DNA of 49,427 nt, taken from assembly GCA_964393405.1 (NCBI GenBank), contig CAYMTR010000021.1:1-49427 (forward strand), written 5' to 3'. This document shows, piece by piece, positions 15,575 to 24,810 of this stretch (within the stretch, counting starts at the first letter, position 1; the number at the start of each line of letters is the position of its first letter). The translations under genes and the position numbers were made by a program. Source of the stretch: CAYMTR01 sp964393405. Its GTDB lineage: Bacteria; Bacteroidota; Bacteroidia; Bacteroidales; Prolixibacteraceae. The notes below the pieces were generated by a model, which did not search any database, was not told the DNA's origin, and saw only the letters and a program-made list of their open reading frames with translations.

Positions 15575-18500
15575 TCATTCTTTAACAACGGGGATACGTA
15601 TAAAGAAGGTTGAGCCCTTATCAGTTTCAGAAGTAAACCAAATGTCGCCTTTAAAGCCCTCTACGATGTTTTTTGTTATAGCAAGGCCAAGTCCTGCCCC
15701 ACTACTTTTAGTTGTAAAATTAGGCATAAAAATGCTCTCTTTTAGATTGTCAGGAATGCCTTTCCCATTGTCGCTTACTTTCACTACTGCAAAATTGGTT
15801 TCTTCTTCAATTGATATTTTGATTTCTCCTTTTCTGGTATCGGGTATCGATTGAAGGGCGTTTCTAATCAAGTTTATCATTGCCCTTGAGAATTGCTCTT
15901 TATCTGCTAATACTTGAATTGATTCGCACAGTTTAAAATCAGTGATAAATTCAGATTCTCCGGTATAGTTATACAGTCCAATAATTTCAAGAAGACGTTC
16001 CGAAAGATTGAACTTTTCGTTATGAACCTTAGGCATTTTAGCAAAGTTAGAGAATTCGGTAGCAATAGTAGAAAGGTTTTCAATCTGTTCGATAATTGTG
16101 CCGGTAACTTTCTTAACAATCTCGTCGTAATCTTCCATTGATTTAGGGTTTGACCTTTGAAGAAACTGAATATTCAGCTTCATGGGAGTTAGGGGATTTT
16201 TAATTTCGTGAGCAATTTGTTTAGCCATTTCCCTCCATGCCGATTCACGTTCTGAGCGGGCAAGCAGGTCGGCACTTGCCGCAAGTTCTTCAACTTTATG
16301 ATTGTATTCAGAAACCAGTATCCCAATTTCGTCGTCTTCCTTGTAATGTATTGGTCTGGGGTTTTTCCCCAGCTGAACACCTCGTAGGTTTTCCCGAATC
16401 AACTTCAGTGGGTCAGTAATTTTTGAGGAAACAAACCAAGCTACAATAACACTAGCAAGCAAAAGGAATACATAAATATTGAAAAATGCTAGAATAAAAG
16501 TTGTTATTTCTTGTCTGAATTCCTTTTCCTGCATGAAATACGGGAGGTTCAGATATGCCGAAATATTACCTTTGTTATCATTTAGTGGTAAATATGCCGA
16601 CATGAAGTTCATTTTTGAAATATGTTCTTCGTGAAGGAATAAGGGAAACTTAAACATCCCAAGATTTTGGAATGCAATTTTGTTCATCACCGGAAGGATT
16701 AATCCTTTTTCAAAAATCTCAGGACGAGAAGTGGCAATAAGGTATCCCTTCGTATCAAAAATGTTTATATCTGTTTTAAAGACTTCTGAAATCCTTATTA
16801 GTTCATAATTAAGTAAATCGTTTGATTCATAATTGTTAATAAGATCATTATTTATAACTACTTCAAGTTCCATTGATACCGAATTAATTCTATCAACCAG
16901 ATCTTCACGATGATTTGATCGGTATTGGGAAATTATATAATAAATAGTACCTCCGCCAATTACAAGAAGAGAAATAATAACAATACCAATTATTGAGTAC
17001 TGTATTCTGGTCCTTAAAGATTTACCCTTGTTAATTAATCGGGTAGAAGACGAGAATGCATTGACCGGTAACGCAATAAAGAAAAAGAAAACAAAAATAT
17101 ACGGAAAAGAAATAAGGTAATCGAAGACAGTTTCTTTTTCGCGGCTGACTAATATGCAATTGTCGGGCGATTTAAAATAAATAACATGCTCGAAGCCATC
17201 AAAAGACTTAAGGGATAAAGGTATTTTTGAAAAATCATAAGTATCTGAAGAAAGGGCATAAAGGAAGTCTCCTCCCCTATCGACTAACTGACCGTTGTTA
17301 TATTTTGCAAATGAGAAGCTTGTACGCAAGCGACTTCCAAGGGTATTTTGTGGCAGCAATAGTTCCGGAAATCCAGTTCCTTCTGATAAAAGTTTAGAAT
17401 TCAACTCAATAAACAGATTCACCGAAGGGGTTAAAGAATCGGGTTGAAGTTCATATCTACCTGCATATGAGATTCTACCGGTTGTGTTTTCCAAAAAAAA
17501 GAAGTTGGTTTCGCCAAGCTGAGTGCCATCTTTTTCAAGCATTTCATTAAAGAATGACAAGCATGGGCGAGTTATGTTTTCAGGCTGGATAATAAGATTG
17601 TCGCCTTCCCCACAAATAGTTATCTGAATATTGTATTCTCGGAAATAACTGCTAAAATAATTTTTAACAATATAGTTTTCCAATTCTTCGAAAGGTCTGT
17701 TGAGCTGTTTTATCAGTACAGTATCAGAGGAAATTTCGAGGTCAATTTCTTTAATGAATATTTCTGCATTTGGGTCGTGTTCAGAAGAAAGGTTCATGAC
17801 CATAGTCTCCTGGATTTTGTTTTCGTGAGCTTTAATGAAATCGATGCCGTTGAAAAGGGTAAATAAAGTAAACATGAAAACAAGCAAAACTGTCCCTGAT
17901 AGTCGGTGAGACAATATCTTAACCCTACTAGAGTAGAAAAGAACAAGATACATAGGAATGAAAAATAGGCTTAGCCTGAAAGAGAAAGATTTGTCGAATA
18001 AAGTGAGAAAAAATAAAAATAAAAAAATTGATGAAATTAAAGTCAGAAACTCTTCTGATCTTGTATGTTTTCTGTAAAGTCTTACAATCTTATAGCATAT
18101 AAAAATTAACGAAAGACAAAGAAGTCCAATTGTAAGATATCCAATAAGAGTATAAATGCTAAGATCTTCTACCCGATAAAGGGCAAAAGAAATACTTGAA
18201 TTCATTATAAGAATATGTAGTAGATATCGGATAAGTATTAACAATAAGGCAGTAACAAACAGTGAAATTCCAAGTCCTACCCTTCTTTGCAAGCTATTTT
18301 TCTTTGCATTTTCAGATATATCGAATGATCTGTAAAAGTTTATGCTCCAGAATAAAATTAAAGCAGCAAAGACTAAAAACTCGCCTAAGGAAGTCCAGAG
18401 AGAAGTATATGCAAAATATTTAGGTGAAAAAATATCAAGATAATATAAAGAACTTGGTACATTAAAAACATTCATAACCAAGTATATGCAAGCGAGAAAA

Positions 18501-19252
18501 ATGAATAAAATTAAAGATTTGACTGCATTATTTCGACGTATATAATGAGAATTGATTCGATAAAAAAGTACAAAAAGAAAAATGAAAGAAATGAGAAATA
18601 AGCCTATTGGGATGTAAATAAGATTATAAATACAAGGTTTTTCGCCGATATGATTCAAAAAAAATACTTTTTCTCCGGAAAGATTTTTCACAGGGAAGAA
18701 ACCGATATTATCGCTTTCACTGATTTCATAATCTTCAGGAAAATTAAACGAATAAGCAAAGCTGTTATTCAGGAAGTTGTTTTGAATCTTGTAATTATAT
18801 CTTATAAGAATTAATGCATGAATAGTAAGGTCTCCGACATTGGTGTTTGAGTAATAGTTATAACTATTTATCAGTTTTATAAGTTTATTATTTTCAAAAT
18901 TCTCGTTGCCTGCAAAACCGATTACATTATCCGACCAATAAACCAGCTCTTTGTTTTTAGTAATAAGAATTGAAATTTCTTCCCTATCGAACAAGTTGTT
19001 AAGATATTTTAAGTTCTCATAAAAACTATAATCCGACATTGAATCGTGATTAATCAGTTTCACTGATAAGTCATTAAGAATATCTTGGGAAAGTTTTTCC
19101 TTATTGTAAAAAGAATTTTGAAAGTTTTGGGTTTTAATTTTTGATATGCTATCGCTCAGAATGTATTTTTCTGAAACAATAGCCATCAGTAAGAAAATCA
19201 GAAACAGACCAAAAGGCTTTAATATGTATTTATATTTCTTCAAAATATACAT
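15575..19252 (-). CDS. NtrY-like multi-helix sensor histidine kinase
   Basis: A 1225-residue membrane histidine kinase. It has an N-terminal helix, an extracytoplasmic domain (about 35-210), a block of about seven more helices (roughly 210-470), a second extracytoplasmic domain, and another pair of helices flanking a sensor region (about 745-940). A HAMP (SSKITDPLKLIRENLRGVQL) follows, then HisKA with AHEIKNPLTPMKLNIQFLQ (phospho-His 1015), N-box NLIRNALQS (about 1127), DNGKG (about 1161) and GAGLGL (about 1185). The HEIKNPLTPM signature and layout are those of NtrY/PgtB-like kinases of Bacteroidota. It lies 7 bp downstream of rlmH and has no adjacent response regulator. The signal is unknown, and two separate sensing modules are unusual. 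Confidence 0.88.
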   Translation of the reverse strand: MYILKKYKYILKPFGLFLIFLLMAIVSEKYILSDSISKIKTQNFQNSFYNKEKLSQDILNDLSVKLINHDSMSDYSFYENLKYLNNLFDREEISILITKNKELVYWSDNVIGFAGNENFENNKLIKLINSYNYYSNTNVGDLTIHALILIRYNYKIQNNFLNNSFAYSFNFPEDYEISESDNIGFFPVKNLSGEKVFFLNHIGEKPCIYNLIYIPIGLFLISFIFLFVLFYRINSHYIRRNNAVKSLILFIFLACIYLVMNVFNVPSSLYYLDIFSPKYFAYTSLWTSLGEFLVFAALILFWSINFYRSFDISENAKKNSLQRRVGLGISLFVTALLLILIRYLLHILIMNSSISFALYRVEDLSIYTLIGYLTIGLLCLSLIFICYKIVRLYRKHTRSEEFLTLISSIFLFLFFLTLFDKSFSFRLSLFFIPMYLVLFYSSRVKILSHRLSGTVLLVFMFTLFTLFNGIDFIKAHENKIQETMVMNLSSEHDPNAEIFIKEIDLEISSDTVLIKQLNRPFEELENYIVKNYFSSYFREYNIQITICGEGDNLIIQPENITRPCLSFFNEMLEKDGTQLGETNFFFLENTTGRISYAGRYELQPDSLTPSVNLFIELNSKLLSEGTGFPELLLPQNTLGSRLRTSFSFAKYNNGQLVDRGGDFLYALSSDTYDFSKIPLSLKSFDGFEHVIYFKSPDNCILVSREKETVFDYLISFPYIFVFFFFIALPVNAFSSSTRLINKGKSLRTRIQYSIIGIVIISLLVIGGGTIYYIISQYRSNHREDLVDRINSVSMELEVVINNDLINNYESNDLLNYELIRISEVFKTDINIFDTKGYLIATSRPEIFEKGLILPVMNKIAFQNLGMFKFPLFLHEEHISKMNFMSAYLPLNDNKGNISAYLNLPYFMQEKEFRQEITTFILAFFNIYVFLLLASVIVAWFVSSKITDPLKLIRENLRGVQLGKNPRPIHYKEDDEIGILVSEYNHKVEELAASADLLARSERESAWREMAKQIAHEIKNPLTPMKLNIQFLQRSNPKSMEDYDEIVKKVTGTIIEQIENLSTIATEFSNFAKMPKVHNEKFNLSERLLEIIGLYNYTGESEFITDFKLCESIQVLADKEQFSRAMINLIRNALQSIPDTRKGEIKISIEEETNFAVVKVSDNGKGIPDNLKESIFMPNFTTKSSGAGLGLAITKNIVEGFKGDIWFTSETDKGSTFFIRIPVVKE

Positions 19253-19259
19253 AGTTTAA

Positions 19260-19733
19260 TTACTGATGATGATATGGTTCTCCTTTTATGATGGTCAATG
19301 CCCTGTAAATCTGTTCGGTAAAAATCAGTCTAACCATCTGATGCGAAAAAGTCATTTCAGACAAAGAGATTTTAAAATTAGCCCTTTGGTAAATACTTTC
19401 AGAGAAACCGTATGGTCCTCCAATAACAAAAACCATGCTCTTTGTACCTGCGACCATTTTTTTTTGAATAAAGCCTGCAAAGCCAACGGAAGAAAAACTT
19501 TCTCCTCTTTCATCGAGAAGTACAACTTCGTCAGTGGGTTTAAGAGCATTAATAATCATTTCACCCTCTTTTTGTTTCTGTTGTTCCTCGCTAAGGCTTT
19601 TTGTGTTTTTCAATGAAGGTATAATTTCCTCGTTGAAAGCAATATAATGCTTAATCCTTTTGATGTAATCAGAAACCCCTTTGACTAGGTATTCAGCTTC
19701 AGTCTTACCAACAAGTATCAGAGTAATCTTCAT
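19260..19733 (-). CDS. rlmH: 23S rRNA (pseudouridine-1915 N3)-methyltransferase RlmH
   Basis: A 157-residue SPOUT-class methyltransferase that methylates pseudouridine 1915 in helix 69 of 23S rRNA. Family marks are the start MKITLILVGKTEAEYL, the SAM-knot segment FVIGGPYGFSESIYQRA, and the end SHQMVRLIFTEQIYRALTI followed by GEPYHHQ, the highly conserved RlmH tail. The length is typical. It is first of a two-gene leftward unit with the kinase, although a functional link is not evident. Confidence 0.96.
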   Translation of the reverse strand: MKITLILVGKTEAEYLVKGVSDYIKRIKHYIAFNEEIIPSLKNTKSLSEEQQKQKEGEMIINALKPTDEVVLLDERGESFSSVGFAGFIQKKMVAGTKSMVFVIGGPYGFSESIYQRANFKISLSEMTFSHQMVRLIFTEQIYRALTIIKGEPYHHQ

Positions 19734-19953
19734 GAAAAAAGAAAAAAGTTATAAAAAATCAATTAATTATATTGACGTGAAATTACAAAAATTATGAAAC
19801 CAAGTTGATAAATTAAAAAGTTGCACGTTTTTTGCATATGAATGCGATAGAAAAAAGAGAACAATTACATTTTGGAGATAAAACACAAGAGATTTGAAAT
19901 TTATATGTAATTTCATAATCTCAAATTAAAGGGAAAAATTTTAGATATAAGAA

Positions 19954-20349
19954 ATGGTTTCAAAAATTAAAAGAATATTATTAGCTGTTGGATTGATGAT
20001 TATAACAATAATGGCATCAGCCCAGATACCTGATGATGTTATATTAAGTCTTAAGACCGGTAATTCGGCAAAGCTTTCAGGTTATTTCAATCAGAATGTG
20101 GAGCTTGTAGTACTTGAAAGCGAAAACGTATATAGTAAATCTCATGCCCAGCAGGTTATTAATGATTTTTTCAAGAAGAATCCGCCTAAGAAATTTTCCA
20201 TAATTCATCAGGGAGGAAAAGGTGATTCGAATTATGCCATAGGCACGTTAGAAACTGATAATGGTAAATACCGGGTTTACTTTTTAATTAAAACTATCAA
20301 TCAGTCTCCTTTGATACACCAATTGAGAATAGAAAAGCAGTCTGAATAA
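19954..20349 (+). CDS. DUF4783 family exported protein
   Basis: A 131-residue protein with a signal peptide (hydrophobic 8-22, ending ASAQ) and a small cone-like, NTF2-type alpha+beta fold. Family hallmarks are IPDDVILSLKTGNSAKLSGY, NQNVELVV, the AQQVINDFFKKNPPKKFSI helix, and a closing beta stretch with YRVYFLIKT. DUF4783 is a Bacteroidota family of unknown function found in the periplasm. It is 38 bp upstream of the BrkB-like gene and may be cotranscribed with it. Confidence 0.85.
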   Translation: MVSKIKRILLAVGLMIITIMASAQIPDDVILSLKTGNSAKLSGYFNQNVELVVLESENVYSKSHAQQVINDFFKKNPPKKFSIIHQGGKGDSNYAIGTLETDNGKYRVYFLIKTINQSPLIHQLRIEKQSE

Positions 20350-20387
20350 AGTCTTAATAATAAAAGATATACGGTCATTTGTAATTA

Positions 20388-21329
20388 ATGAAAATCTGGA
20401 AAAAAGCCTACGAGGTAAGAATTGCACGTTTGTTTATGCCCCTTACCATTTGGGCAAAAAGGGTTACTTTCCCTGGCTTTGATAAAATTCCATTATACTA
20501 TGCTCTTAATTTTTTTTACAAAGGATTAAGGGATGGTGTTTTAGGTATACGTGCTGCAAGTGTATCATTTAATCTATTTATTGCCATATTCCCTGCAATA
20601 ATCTTTTTCTTTACTTTAATTCCTATAATACCAATTGATGGTTTTCAGGATGAATTGCTCTTGATGTTGCAGTCTTTATTTCCAGATAGTGTTTATAGTG
20701 CTGTACAAAAAACGATTGAAGACATTATTAAAATTCCTCATGGTGGATTGCTTTCTCTAGGAGTTGTAATGGCCCTATACTTTTCTACTAGTGGAGTTGT
20801 TGCACTAATAAGTGCCTTCAATTCTTCTGTAAATATCAATGATACAAGAAGTTGGTGGGAAATCAGGTTGATATCTATACTTTTGGTTATTATTCTTTCG
20901 GTTTTGGTAATAACAGCAATAACCCTGATCACCTTTACTCAAACTGTTCTTAATCATCTTGTTAAGGAGCAGATTATGGAACAAGGTATCACTTTCTACA
21001 TAATAACAATAGGTAAATGGATTGTCATTTTAGCGTTACTTTATTTTGCTTATGCATTCTTATTTTACCTTGCTCCTGCAAGGAAGAGCAAATGGAAGTT
21101 CATTTCTGCAGGTGGTACATTGTCAACCATATTGTCGATTATAATAACATTAGGTTTCAGTTTCTACATTGACCACTTTGGCAAGTATAACGCTTTATAT
21201 GGATCAATAGGGACAATTCCGGTTTTGATGTTAATGATTTACTTGAATTGTATCTCGTTAATAATTGGCTTTGAGCTTAATCAAGGTATTATTGCGGCTA
21301 AGAATGAAAAGGCTGAAATTGACATTTAA
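20388..21329 (+). CDS. YihY/BrkB-family inner-membrane protein
   Basis: A 313-residue polytopic membrane protein of the YihY/BrkB family. Family marks are GLRDGVLGIRAASVSFNLFI, the helix AIFPAIIFFFTLIPIIP, STSGVVALISAFN, and the late LAPARKSKWKFISAGGTLST followed by FGKYNALYGSIGTIPVLMLM and IYLNCISLIIGFELN. Six helices are predicted by hydrophobicity. The original RNase BN assignment to this family has been abandoned, and the present role is unknown, possibly transport. The stop overlaps the uvrC stop by 4 bp on the opposite strand. Confidence 0.9.
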   Translation: MKIWKKAYEVRIARLFMPLTIWAKRVTFPGFDKIPLYYALNFFYKGLRDGVLGIRAASVSFNLFIAIFPAIIFFFTLIPIIPIDGFQDELLLMLQSLFPDSVYSAVQKTIEDIIKIPHGGLLSLGVVMALYFSTSGVVALISAFNSSVNINDTRSWWEIRLISILLVIILSVLVITAITLITFTQTVLNHLVKEQIMEQGITFYIITIGKWIVILALLYFAYAFLFYLAPARKSKWKFISAGGTLSTILSIIITLGFSFYIDHFGKYNALYGSIGTIPVLMLMIYLNCISLIIGFELNQGIIAAKNEKAEIDI

Positions 21330-23128
21330 TCTGTAGTATTATTGAAATGCTCTTTAATAATTGCCGTTTTACTTTTACCTACAATTTTTATCAATTGATC
21401 TAACGGAGCATTTTTTATCTTATCAATTGTTTTAAAGGATTTTATTAGTAATTCTTTTGTCTTGTCTCCAATACCCTTGATAGTGTCTAGTTCAGAAGTT
21501 ACCATTTGTTTTTCTCGTTTACTTCGGTGATGTTTTATTCCAAACCTATGTGCTTCGTCCCTCATCTTTTGAATCAGTTTTAAAGTTTCAGAAGTTTTAT
21601 CAATATAGAGAGGAATATGGTCGTCGGGGTAATATATTTCTTCAAGCTTCTTTGCTATGCCAATAATTGGAAGTTTACCGTCAAGATTGAGTTTATTAAG
21701 AGCATTCAATGCAGAGCTAAGTTGGCCTTTCCCTCCATCAACAATAACCAGATTAGGAATTTTGGAACCTTCTTCAATCATTCTTTTATACCTACGATAG
21801 ACAATTTCTTCCATTGATGCAAAATCGTTTGCTCCTTCTACCGTTTTAATATTAAAATGGCGATATTCCCTTTTTGCAGGACGGGCATTTTTAAATACTA
21901 CGCACGATGCTACTGGATTGGTACCCTGCAAGTTACTGTTGTCAAAACATTCAATATGAAAAGGAATTTCTTTTAATCTAAGATCCTTTTGGGCTGTCTT
22001 TAATATTCTTTCAGCTGATGTTTCATTTTTTGTTAAACTATTAGTCTTTATCTTTTCCAGTATAAAGTATTTCAGGTTCTTTTCTGAAAGTTCAAGAAGC
22101 TTTTTCTTATCTCCTCTTTGAGGAACAGTATAATTAACCCCATTCATTTGAAATGAAGGTTTAAAGGGCACAATCAATTCAGAAGAGTCGCTAAATATTT
22201 TTTGTCTTATTTCATAAATTCCGGTAAGAAGCAGGTCTTCATCACTCTCTTCTATTCTCTCTTTCATTTCAAGAGTGAATGATTGAATGACAGCTCCATT
22301 AATTACTTTTAGGAAATTAATATAAATAATCTGCTCATCTTTCTTATAACTGTAAACATCAACATTTTTAATTGAAGGACTTACAACTGTAGATTTTGAT
22401 TGGAAATTCTGTATTATTTTAAGTTTTTCTTTTATCGCGGAAGCCTCTTCAAATTTAAGCTCAGAAGAATATTTGTTCATCAATTCTTTGAGATCGGAAA
22501 TTACTTTACCAATGTTGCCTTTCAATATTGTTTTTATTTCTTCTATGTTGTTTTGGTAATTACTTTCCTCTTGTCTCATTTCGCATGCTCCCAGACAGTT
22601 TCCTATATGATATTGAAGACATACTTTAAATTTTCCACGTGAAACATTCTCTTCAGAAAGATTTAAGCTACAAGTCCTTAGCTTGTATGTCTGTCGCAAA
22701 AAGTCAATTAAAGTTTTAATTAGGAGTCCTGAAGTAAAAGGACCAAAATAGAGGGAACCATCTTTGATAATATTCCTTGTTTGAAATACTCTGGAGAATC
22801 GTTCATTTTTAATACATATCCATGGATATGTTTTATCATCTTTAAGTAAAATATTATATCGAGGCTGGTACTTTTTAATAAGATTGTTTTCAAGAATCAG
22901 AGAATCATGTTCTGTCTCTACAACAATTGTTTTAATATCAAATATAGATCTAACAAGTATATCAGTCTTTCTGTTATCGTGGTTTTTATTGAAATAAGAA
23001 GATACTCTTTTCTTTAAATCTTTGGCCTTACCAATATAAATGATATTACCAAATTTGTCGTAGTATTGATATATCCCCGGTTCACTTGGCAGGGCAGAAA
23101 GAATATTTTTAATTTCATCTTTATTCAC
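21326..23128 (-). CDS. uvrC: Excinuclease ABC subunit C
   Basis: A 600-residue UvrC, the dual-incision nuclease of nucleotide excision repair. The N-terminal GIY-YIG nuclease domain has PSEPGIYQYYDKFGNIIYIG (about 14-33). It is followed by a cysteine-containing region (LRTCSLNLSEENVSRGKFKV, YHIGNCLGAC), a UVR motif near 205-240, the C-terminal RNase H-like nuclease with HIECFDNSNLQGTNPVASCV and IVDGGKGQLSSALNAL, and terminal helix-hairpin-helix motifs (IKGIGDKTKELL, IVGKSKTAII). The start is a GTG. An in-frame stop lies only five codons upstream and no better start exists. It is last in the leftward run mnmG-ade-uvrC, 15 bp after ade. Confidence 0.97.
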   Translation of the reverse strand: MNKDEIKNILSALPSEPGIYQYYDKFGNIIYIGKAKDLKKRVSSYFNKNHDNRKTDILVRSIFDIKTIVVETEHDSLILENNLIKKYQPRYNILLKDDKTYPWICIKNERFSRVFQTRNIIKDGSLYFGPFTSGLLIKTLIDFLRQTYKLRTCSLNLSEENVSRGKFKVCLQYHIGNCLGACEMRQEESNYQNNIEEIKTILKGNIGKVISDLKELMNKYSSELKFEEASAIKEKLKIIQNFQSKSTVVSPSIKNVDVYSYKKDEQIIYINFLKVINGAVIQSFTLEMKERIEESDEDLLLTGIYEIRQKIFSDSSELIVPFKPSFQMNGVNYTVPQRGDKKKLLELSEKNLKYFILEKIKTNSLTKNETSAERILKTAQKDLRLKEIPFHIECFDNSNLQGTNPVASCVVFKNARPAKREYRHFNIKTVEGANDFASMEEIVYRRYKRMIEEGSKIPNLVIVDGGKGQLSSALNALNKLNLDGKLPIIGIAKKLEEIYYPDDHIPLYIDKTSETLKLIQKMRDEAHRFGIKHHRSKREKQMVTSELDTIKGIGDKTKELLIKSFKTIDKIKNAPLDQLIKIVGKSKTAIIKEHFNNTTD

Positions 23129-23143
23129 GAAGATGGTATCTTA

Positions 23144-24766
23144 TTACATTTGAAGCTCTGCGATTTCAAACCTATCAACATCAAACAATCCTTTATCCCC
23201 AATTTTCAATTCGGGAATAACTAAAAGAGCCATAAATGATAAAGTTATAAAAGGATTCTTAAGCTGACAACCCATTTCTTTAACTTCTTTGCTTAAAACT
23301 TCATATTCTGCTGCAACTGTTTCAATAGGCTGATTTGACATTAAACCCGCTACCGGAAGTTTAAGAAGGTGTTCAATATTTTTATTAGCTATCACCAAAC
23401 CTCCCTTAGACTCTTGTAAAAGATTTATTGCCTTTATAATATAATCGTCGCTGGTTCCAATAACAATAATGTTGTGTGAATCATGAGCTATGGTACTTCC
23501 AATTGCTCCACGGTTGAGTTTAAACCCATTAATAAATCCTACCGAAGGTTTTACTTTCTTATACCTATTAACTACAACAATCTTTAAAATATCATCATTA
23601 ACATCAGTTTCAACACAACTTTTTCCTACATTAATTCTATATTTCAATTTATGTGTTATCAAAGAATCGTCAATTGCCTTAATAACATTCAAAAAGCTGC
23701 CGGTTTTTTCAACCTTTATATCTTCTTCGCTTACATTATTTACAACAAACTTATTGATTAAAGTACTGCTGTTATTAGTAAATTTCAATACCTTACCATC
23801 GAATATTTCTTTACCATCAATAACAACTTTCATAATGTTAAAATCCGTGAAGTTGTCTATTATTATAAAATCAGCCGGGTCGTTGATCCTTAATAATCCA
23901 ATATTCAACCCGTAATGATTTATTGCATTAATAGAAGCCACTTTAATAATATTTTCAATTGAGTGGCCTTTTTTAATAGCTCTTCTAAAGAGTTGATCAA
24001 TATAGTTGTTTTCTAGATCTGCTGGATGACAATCATCTGTACACAACATTATGGAGTCAGTGTGAGTAGAAATCAATTCGTGCATTAATTCAAATCCGTG
24101 TGATGCTGTGGATTCCCTTATAAATATTTTTAATCCTTCTTCAATTTTCTCTAATGCTTCATTTATTGATGTGCTTTCATGTTCCGTAGAAATCCCTTCT
24201 GAAATATATCGTCTTAATTTGTCTCCTGTAAGAAGTGGTGCATGTCCATCAATTTTCTTGTTAAACTTTTTTGCTATCCCTAATTTTTTTAAAACCTCTG
24301 CCTCTTTATATATTACACCAGGGAAATTCATCATTTCAGACAAATGGGAACACTTATTCTTCTTAAAAAGTTCTTCAATATCTTCACTGGTAATTACTGC
24401 TCCTGATGTTTCATGTTCAGTTGCAGGCACACAAGAGGGTGCTCCTGTATAAATTTTCATCGGAGATAATTGAGAATTGTCTAACATAAATTCAACTCCA
24501 TTTATACCACATACATTAGCTATTTCATGAGGATCTGTAACTGCCCCTACTACCCCATGCCTTAACGCAACTTTTGAATATTCCAATGGAGTTAACATAG
24601 AACTTTCAATATGCATATGCGAGTCAACTAATCCAGGAATAATAAATGTATTTTCTTCAACAGAATTATCCTCATTTATAGCAACGATTGTTTCATTAAA
24701 TACAATCGTTCCTTTAATAAATTCACCTGTCCTGTAATTAAATATGTTTCCTGAAATTGTTTCCAT
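23144..24766 (-). CDS. ade: Adenine deaminase (Ade family)
   Basis: A 540-residue metal-dependent amidohydrolase that deaminates adenine to hypoxanthine for purine salvage. The N-terminal metal motif is GLVDSHMHIESSML (His50, His52). Further signature blocks are HGVVGAVTDPHEIANVCG, MNFPGVIYKE, KKIDGHAPLLTGDKL, STEHESTS, and IMLCTDDCHP with the conserved late Asp. The C-terminal region with GAIGSTIAHDSHNIIVIG is the Ade-specific adenine deaminase C domain. The length matches the family. It lies between mnmG (44 bp) and uvrC (15 bp) on the same strand. Confidence 0.95.
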   Translation of the reverse strand: METISGNIFNYRTGEFIKGTIVFNETIVAINEDNSVEENTFIIPGLVDSHMHIESSMLTPLEYSKVALRHGVVGAVTDPHEIANVCGINGVEFMLDNSQLSPMKIYTGAPSCVPATEHETSGAVITSEDIEELFKKNKCSHLSEMMNFPGVIYKEAEVLKKLGIAKKFNKKIDGHAPLLTGDKLRRYISEGISTEHESTSINEALEKIEEGLKIFIRESTASHGFELMHELISTHTDSIMLCTDDCHPADLENNYIDQLFRRAIKKGHSIENIIKVASINAINHYGLNIGLLRINDPADFIIIDNFTDFNIMKVVIDGKEIFDGKVLKFTNNSSTLINKFVVNNVSEEDIKVEKTGSFLNVIKAIDDSLITHKLKYRINVGKSCVETDVNDDILKIVVVNRYKKVKPSVGFINGFKLNRGAIGSTIAHDSHNIIVIGTSDDYIIKAINLLQESKGGLVIANKNIEHLLKLPVAGLMSNQPIETVAAEYEVLSKEVKEMGCQLKNPFITLSFMALLVIPELKIGDKGLFDVDRFEIAELQM

Positions 24767-24810
24767 TATTATTAAATGAGGTTTTTTGTGAGTTTCTGTT
24801 TCACGTGGAA

